Source: Plantactinospora sp. KBS50 (GTDB lineage: Bacteria > Actinomycetota > Actinomycetes > Mycobacteriales > Micromonosporaceae). From it: 64,000 bases of DNA. The stretch is taken from NCBI RefSeq assembly GCF_002285795.1, contig NZ_CP022961.1, positions 248,001 to 312,000 of the forward strand, given 5' to 3'. Under the pieces are notes generated by a model. That model saw nothing but the letters and a program-made list of their open reading frames with translations. It was not told where the DNA came from and did no database searches. This document shows positions 60,032 to 64,000 of the stretch, in pieces (the first letter of the stretch is position 1; every line of letters starts with the position of its first letter). The position numbers and the translations under genes are program-made.

Positions 60032-61764
60032 GGCCGGGCCTCCTGCGGGGACGGCGGGACAGCGGCGCCGGCGCCCGGCGCGTCGAGTGCGGCCCGACGG
60101 ATGGCGCGGAGCCGGTGCATGACGGCGTTGCCGCCCCGGCCGAAGTAGTCGTGCAGGCGGGCGTACTCGGCGAAGAGGGCGTCGTAGACCGGCGCCGCGC
60201 CCGGGTCCGGCAGGTACCTGCGGGGTTCGTGCCGCCCCATCACGCCGGCCGCGGTAGGAACGTCGGGGTGGATGCCGGCGGCGACGGCCGCGTGGATGGC
60301 CGACCCCAGCGCGGGGCCCTGAGCCGAGGTGATCACGCCGATCGGCAGCCCGGTGACGTCGGCGCACATCTGCATGAAGAACCGGTTCGTGGTGAGGCCG
60401 CCGGCGGCGACCAGCTCGGTCACCGGCAGCCCCGCGTCGACGAAGGCGTCGACGATGGTACGCGTGCCGAACGCGGTTGCCTCCAGCAGCGCACGGTAGA
60501 CGTCCTCGGGGCGGGTCGCCAGGGTGGCACCGACGACCAGGCCGGAGAGGGTGTGATCGGTCAGCACCGACCGGTTGCCGGAGTGCCAGTCGAGGGCGAC
60601 CAGCCCGTGCGCCCCGACCGGCTGGGCCGCGGCGAATTCGGTCAACAGTTCGTGCACCGACATGCCCCGCTGCCGGGCCTGCTCGACGTGGCCGGCCGGC
60701 ACGCAGGTGTCGACGAACCAGGAGAAGATGTCCCCGACGCCGCTCTGCCCGGCCTCGTACCCCCACAGCCCGTCCACGATGCCGCCGTCCACGATGCCGC
60801 ACATGCCGGGCACCTCGACCCGGCGTTCGGCGCTCATCACCAGGCACGTCGAGGTTCCCATGGTGGCCACCAACTGGCCGGGGCCGACCGCGCCGGCCGC
60901 GGCGGCGGTGACGTGCGCGTCGACGTTGCCAACGGCCACCGCGATGCCCGGCCGCAGTCCCGTCCACGCCGCAGCCTGCGGGGTGAGGGCGCCGGCACGA
61001 GCGCCCAGGCGCCCCAACGGCTGGTCCAGCTTGGCGGCGACGAAGTCGGCGAAGTCGGGGTGGAGCTGACCGAGGAATTCCGGGTCCGGGTGCGCACCGT
61101 CCTGGAGCAGGCCCTTGTAGCCGGCGGCGCAGACGCTCCGGACGTACCGGCCGCACAGCTGCCAGACGATCCAGTCGGCCGCCTCGACCCATCTGTCCAT
61201 CGCCCGGTAGAGCTCGGGCGCATCCTCAAGGACCTGCAGCGCCTTGGGGAACTGCCACTCCGAGGACGTCCGCCCGCCGTACCGGGACAGCCACGGCGCG
61301 GCCCGCGCCGCTGCCAGCTCGTTGATCCGGTCCGCCTGCGGCTGGGCCGCATGGTGCTTCCACAGCTTGGCGTACGCGTGCGGGTTCGCGGCGAACTCCG
61401 GCAACTGGCAGAGCGGGACTCCCTCGGCGGTGGTGGGCAGCACGGTGCTGGCCGTGAAGTCCGTGGCGATGCCGACCACGTCGGCCGGGTCGGCGTCGGC
61501 TGCCGCCAGCGCGGCGGGGACCGCCGTGCGCAGCACCTCGACGTAGTCGGACGGCACCTGCAGGGCCCAGTCCGGCGGCAGGAGCTGACCGGTCCGGGTG
61601 AGGTGGCGATCCATCACGCCGTGTCGGAACGGGTGGACCGCCGAGGCCAGTTCGGCGCCGTCCGCCGCCCGGACCACGATGGCCCGCCCGGACAGGGTCC
61701 CGAAGTCCACCCCCACCACCAGGGCCCGCTCCCGGCCAACCGTCGTTGCGCTCACGGCAGCCAC
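60028..61764 (-). CDS. araB: Ribulokinase (FGGY carbohydrate kinase)
   Basis: A 578-aa FGGY kinase that phosphorylates ribulose (L-ribulose in AraB) with ATP. Diagnostic stretches are VGVDFGTLSGRAIVV at the start (phosphate loop), QVPSDYVEVLRTAV, GIATDFTAST and KLWKHHAAQPQADRINE, typical of AraB-type ribulokinases rather than xylulokinases, and GTSTCLVM in the second ATP region. Located between the ABC ATPases and the hydroxyacid dehydrogenase, with a four-base overlap to the latter; pathway enzymes AraA and AraD are not in the window, so the pentose may instead be a ribulose or other keto-sugar or sugar alcohol. Confidence 0.85.
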   Translation of the reverse strand: MAAVSATTVGRERALVVGVDFGTLSGRAIVVRAADGAELASAVHPFRHGVMDRHLTRTGQLLPPDWALQVPSDYVEVLRTAVPAALAAADADPADVVGIATDFTASTVLPTTAEGVPLCQLPEFAANPHAYAKLWKHHAAQPQADRINELAAARAAPWLSRYGGRTSSEWQFPKALQVLEDAPELYRAMDRWVEAADWIVWQLCGRYVRSVCAAGYKGLLQDGAHPDPEFLGQLHPDFADFVAAKLDQPLGRLGARAGALTPQAAAWTGLRPGIAVAVGNVDAHVTAAAAGAVGPGQLVATMGTSTCLVMSAERRVEVPGMCGIVDGGIVDGLWGYEAGQSGVGDIFSWFVDTCVPAGHVEQARQRGMSVHELLTEFAAAQPVGAHGLVALDWHSGNRSVLTDHTLSGLVVGATLATRPEDVYRALLEATAFGTRTIVDAFVDAGLPVTELVAAGGLTTNRFFMQMCADVTGLPIGVITSAQGPALGSAIHAAVAAGIHPDVPTAAGVMGRHEPRRYLPDPGAAPVYDALFAEYARLHDYFGRGGNAVMHRLRAIRRAALDAPGAGAAVPPSPQEARP

Positions 61765-61810
61765 CGCCCGGGTGCGAGCCTGTGCGGAGGCCGGTCGGCA
61801 CGGCGTCGGG

Positions 61811-62977
61811 TCACCGCAGGCGCTCCCCGCTGTCGGTGTCGAACAGGTACACCCGGGCGGCCGGTGCGGCGAACCGGACAGGCTCGCCCGGCCGCATCAC
61901 CGTGTGCGCGTCGGTGAGCACGTCCACCGGCGCGTCGACGCCGGGCACGTCGACGCTCAGCTGCCCGAACTCGAGCAGGTTCGCGAAGGCCCGGACCGAG
62001 CCGGACAGCCCGGGGGCGTCCACGGGCAGACCGACCTGGCAGTCCTGCGGCCGGATGCCGACGACCACCCGCCGGCCGGGCTCGGCCGTAGCGCAGCCCG
62101 TCAGCAGCGATCCGGCCGCGCCGACCCGCGCCAGCACCCGGCCATCCCGGTGCTCGACGACCCCGGGAAGCAGATTGATCTTCGGCTCCCCGACGAAGTC
62201 GGCGACGAACACGGTGGCGGGATCGTCGAAGATCTCGTCGGGGGTGCCGAACTGCACGATGACCCCGGCGTTCATCACGGCGATCTGATCGGCGAGGCTC
62301 AGCGCCTCGAGTTGGTCGTGCGTCACGACGATCGTGGTGTAGCCGAACTCGCGCTGGAGCATCTTCAGCTCCCGCCGTACGCGTTGACGCTGCCCCGCGT
62401 CCAGGTGTGACAGCGGCTCGTCGAGCAGCAGCACCGGCGGGTTGCGGATGAGCGCCCGGGCGAGGGCGACCCGCTGCTTCTGCCCGCTGGACAGGGCCGC
62501 CGGCCGCAGCGGCAGCAACTCGGTCATCTCCAGCCGCGCGGCCAGGTGGTCGACCCGCCGGTCGGCGTCCCTGACCTTGCGGGCCCTGAGTCCGTACGCG
62601 AGGTTCTCCCGGACGTTCAGCGGAGGGTAGAGCGCGTAGCTCTCGAAGCCCACGCCGATGTTCCGCCTGCCCGCCGGGAGCGCGGCGACGGACTGGTCAC
62701 CGATCCGGATGTCGCCCCCGGTCACGGTCTCCAGGCCCGCGATCATCCGCAGCGTGGTGGTCTTTCCGCAGCCCGAGGGCCCGAGCAGCGCGACCAGGCT
62801 GCCGGCCTCGATGTGCAGGTCGATGCCCTTGACCGCCTCGAAGGACCTGCGTCCGCGGCTGAGATAGGTCTTGCGCAGGCCCCGCAACGTCAGGCTCCGT
62901 GCGCCGGCGGCGGGTTCCGCCCGCCGTCCGGACGCGACGTCCCGCTCGGGGTCCCGCGGGGTGACGGAGGTGTTCAT
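61811..62977 (-). CDS. ABC transporter ATP-binding protein (MalK/UgpC type)
   Basis: A 388-aa sugar-type ABC ATPase. Walker A GPSGCGKTTTLRM (66-73), Walker B VLLLDEPLSHLD (near 185), H-loop VVTHDQLEAL; a C-terminal TOBE/OB regulatory domain from about residue 255. The signature is LSSGQKQR (one change from LSGGQ). The Q-loop glutamine is Glu, FESYALYPP. The neighbouring ATPase shares the Q-to-E change, a pattern known for paired-ATPase polyol/glycerol importers. ATG 62977 overlaps the previous stop by four bases. Downstream is ribulokinase, pointing to import of a pentose or polyol. Confidence 0.85.
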   Translation of the reverse strand: MNTSVTPRDPERDVASGRRAEPAAGARSLTLRGLRKTYLSRGRRSFEAVKGIDLHIEAGSLVALLGPSGCGKTTTLRMIAGLETVTGGDIRIGDQSVAALPAGRRNIGVGFESYALYPPLNVRENLAYGLRARKVRDADRRVDHLAARLEMTELLPLRPAALSSGQKQRVALARALIRNPPVLLLDEPLSHLDAGQRQRVRRELKMLQREFGYTTIVVTHDQLEALSLADQIAVMNAGVIVQFGTPDEIFDDPATVFVADFVGEPKINLLPGVVEHRDGRVLARVGAAGSLLTGCATAEPGRRVVVGIRPQDCQVGLPVDAPGLSGSVRAFANLLEFGQLSVDVPGVDAPVDVLTDAHTVMRPGEPVRFAAPAARVYLFDTDSGERLR

Positions 62978-64000
62978 CGGCCCTCCCCGGACGTGGCCGC
63001 CTGCGGCGACCGTTGCGGTTGTGCCGCGCCCGAACCCAGACGCGCGGCATCGCCGTCGCCGTCCGCGGCGGCGAACAGGTGCACGTGTTCGTACGAGATC
63101 TGCAGCCGGACCCGCTCGCCCTCGCGCAATCCGTGCTCGCTGACCACGACGACCAACCGGCCGCCCACCTCGACGGTGAGTTCGACGAGCCTGCCGAGTC
63201 GTTCCGAGAGCCGGACGGTGCCGTCGAAACAGAGCGTCCCGTCGGTCTGGTCGTCTGCCGGGACCAGGCGCAGGTCCCGGGGACGGAGACCGAGCTGGGC
63301 CCGCTGACCGGCGGACAGCGCGGTCCCTGGCGGCACCGGGAGCGCGATCGCCCCGGCGGCGGCCCGCAGCATCCCGTCCTCGGCCTCGGCCGCGAGCAGG
63401 TTGATCTCGGGCTGACCGAGGGACCTGGCCACGAACGTGTCGACGGGCGTGTGCCAGAGGGCCTGCGGGGTGCCGATCTGGACCAGGTGCCCGGCGCGCA
63501 GCACGGCGAGCCGGTCGCCGAGCGCCAGCGCCTCCTGGTAGTCGTGGGTGACGTAGAGGGAGGTCGTGCTCGACATCGCGCCGAGCTGCTTGAGTTCGGC
63601 GCGCATCTGGGCCCGCAGCTTGGCGTCCAGGTGCGAAAGCGGCTCGTCCAGCAGGTACACCTCGGCGGGACGGACCAGCACGCGGCCGAGGGCGACCCGC
63701 TGGCGCTGCCCGTTGGACAGCTCGGCGGGGAACCGCTCCAGCAGGGCGCCGATGCCGAGTGTACCGGCGACGGCGTCGATCCGGTCACGCTGCTGGTCCG
63801 GCGGGTAGCTGCCGCTGCGCCCCGAGCGCAGCGGCGAGGCGAGGTTCTCGAACACCGTCTTCTGCGGGTAGAGGGCGTAACTCTCGAACGCCATCGCCAC
63901 GTTCCGGTGGTACGGCTCGACACCTGCCATGTTCCGGCCGGCGATGTGCACCTCTCCGGCGTCGACGTCGACCAGTCCGGCCACGCTCCTGAGGGTGGTC
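62974..64000 (-). CDS. Second ABC transporter ATP-binding protein, 5' part outside window
   Basis: MalK-type ATPase truncated by the window end: the visible sequence begins at TTLRSVAGLVDVDAGEVHIA just after the Walker A loop. It shows FESYALYPQ (Glu in the Q-loop), LSNGQRQRVALGRVL (LSNGQ signature), VYLLDEPLSHLDAKLRAQMR (Walker B) and YVTHDYQEAL, and a TOBE-type tail from about residue 250. The two ATPases probably form a heterodimer for one importer; permeases and binding protein would lie to the right of the window. Confidence 0.8.
   Translation of the reverse strand, partial: TTLRSVAGLVDVDAGEVHIAGRNMAGVEPYHRNVAMAFESYALYPQKTVFENLASPLRSGRSGSYPPDQQRDRIDAVAGTLGIGALLERFPAELSNGQRQRVALGRVLVRPAEVYLLDEPLSHLDAKLRAQMRAELKQLGAMSSTTSLYVTHDYQEALALGDRLAVLRAGHLVQIGTPQALWHTPVDTFVARSLGQPEINLLAAEAEDGMLRAAAGAIALPVPPGTALSAGQRAQLGLRPRDLRLVPADDQTDGTLCFDGTVRLSERLGRLVELTVEVGGRLVVVVSEHGLREGERVRLQISYEHVHLFAAADGDGDAARLGSGAAQPQRSPQAATSGEGR

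Noticed and set aside
57242-60148. 968-codon plus-strand open frame
   Set aside because: Antisense to the FAD/Fe-S dehydrogenase; composition is Arg/Gly/Val/Gln-rich without motifs.

Overview
The window is GC-rich actinobacterial DNA. Long high-GC3 frames, GTG starts, a Flp/Tad pilus cluster, an F420-type LLM oxidoreductase and small WXG100-type cassettes fit a Micromonospora-like member of the Micromonosporaceae. This is inferred from gene content; no marker gene was compared.

Layout. 1-8.4 kb: a prenyl diphosphate synthase divergent from a phytoene-synthase-like gene, then a flavin disulfide reductase, a crotonase, a nucleoside deaminase coupled to an LLM oxidoreductase, an AsnC/Lrp regulator, an SDR epimerase and a DUF2231-Rieske protein with an apparent frameshift. 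8.4-9.7 kb: a strong bidirectional hairpin, a lone DprA-like gene and an orphan 32-bp operator-like palindrome. 9.8-21.2 kb: a complete-looking Tad/Flp pilus locus. Ten minus-strand genes (CpaB, TadZ, TadA, TadB, TadC, a small Flp-like pilin, three TadE/G-like proteins and a LysM membrane protein) follow two secreted proteins, and a divergent plus-strand prepilin peptidase stands at the far end; a HIT-family gene sits inside. 21.2-36.2 kb: transporters and their regulators (two MFS, CGNR regulator, MMPL, TetR, MarR plus DHA2 efflux pump), an acyl-CoA synthetase, an arylsulfotransferase-like Tat protein, AlkB and a 38-residue mini-gene with its own promoter and terminator.

36.3-44.8 kb: a tRNA-Lys(TTT) followed directly by the tail of a serine recombinase and then a decaying accessory island. 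It holds a four-gene translationally coupled operon in which every gene is damaged (glycosyltransferase-like, thymidylate-synthase-like, nucleoside-diphosphate-kinase-like, radical SAM). The radical SAM gene is fused to the 3' part of an Lhr-type helicase, and an IS1380-type element follows. 44.9-48.2 kb: a single-gene SF1-helicase/PLD-nuclease protein matching the domain layout of type II Mokosh anti-phage defence. 48.8-56.4 kb: a small type VII-secretion-like cassette: YbaB-like protein, EspC-like protein, WXG toxin and probable immunity protein on the plus strand; a 86-residue secreted-type helical protein, membrane protein and FtsK/SpoIIIE ATPase on the minus strand.

57.0-64.0 kb: a minus-strand catabolic operon with two ABC-transporter ATPases (the first cut by the window edge), ribulokinase and a FAD/Fe-S D-2-hydroxyacid dehydrogenase, all tightly spaced or overlapping.

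Several otherwise healthy genes (Rieske, LysM, TadA, possibly one MFS) are broken by a single base in a G/C run. Residual sequencing indels are as likely as true mutations there; the damage in the 39-43 kb island is larger and looks real.
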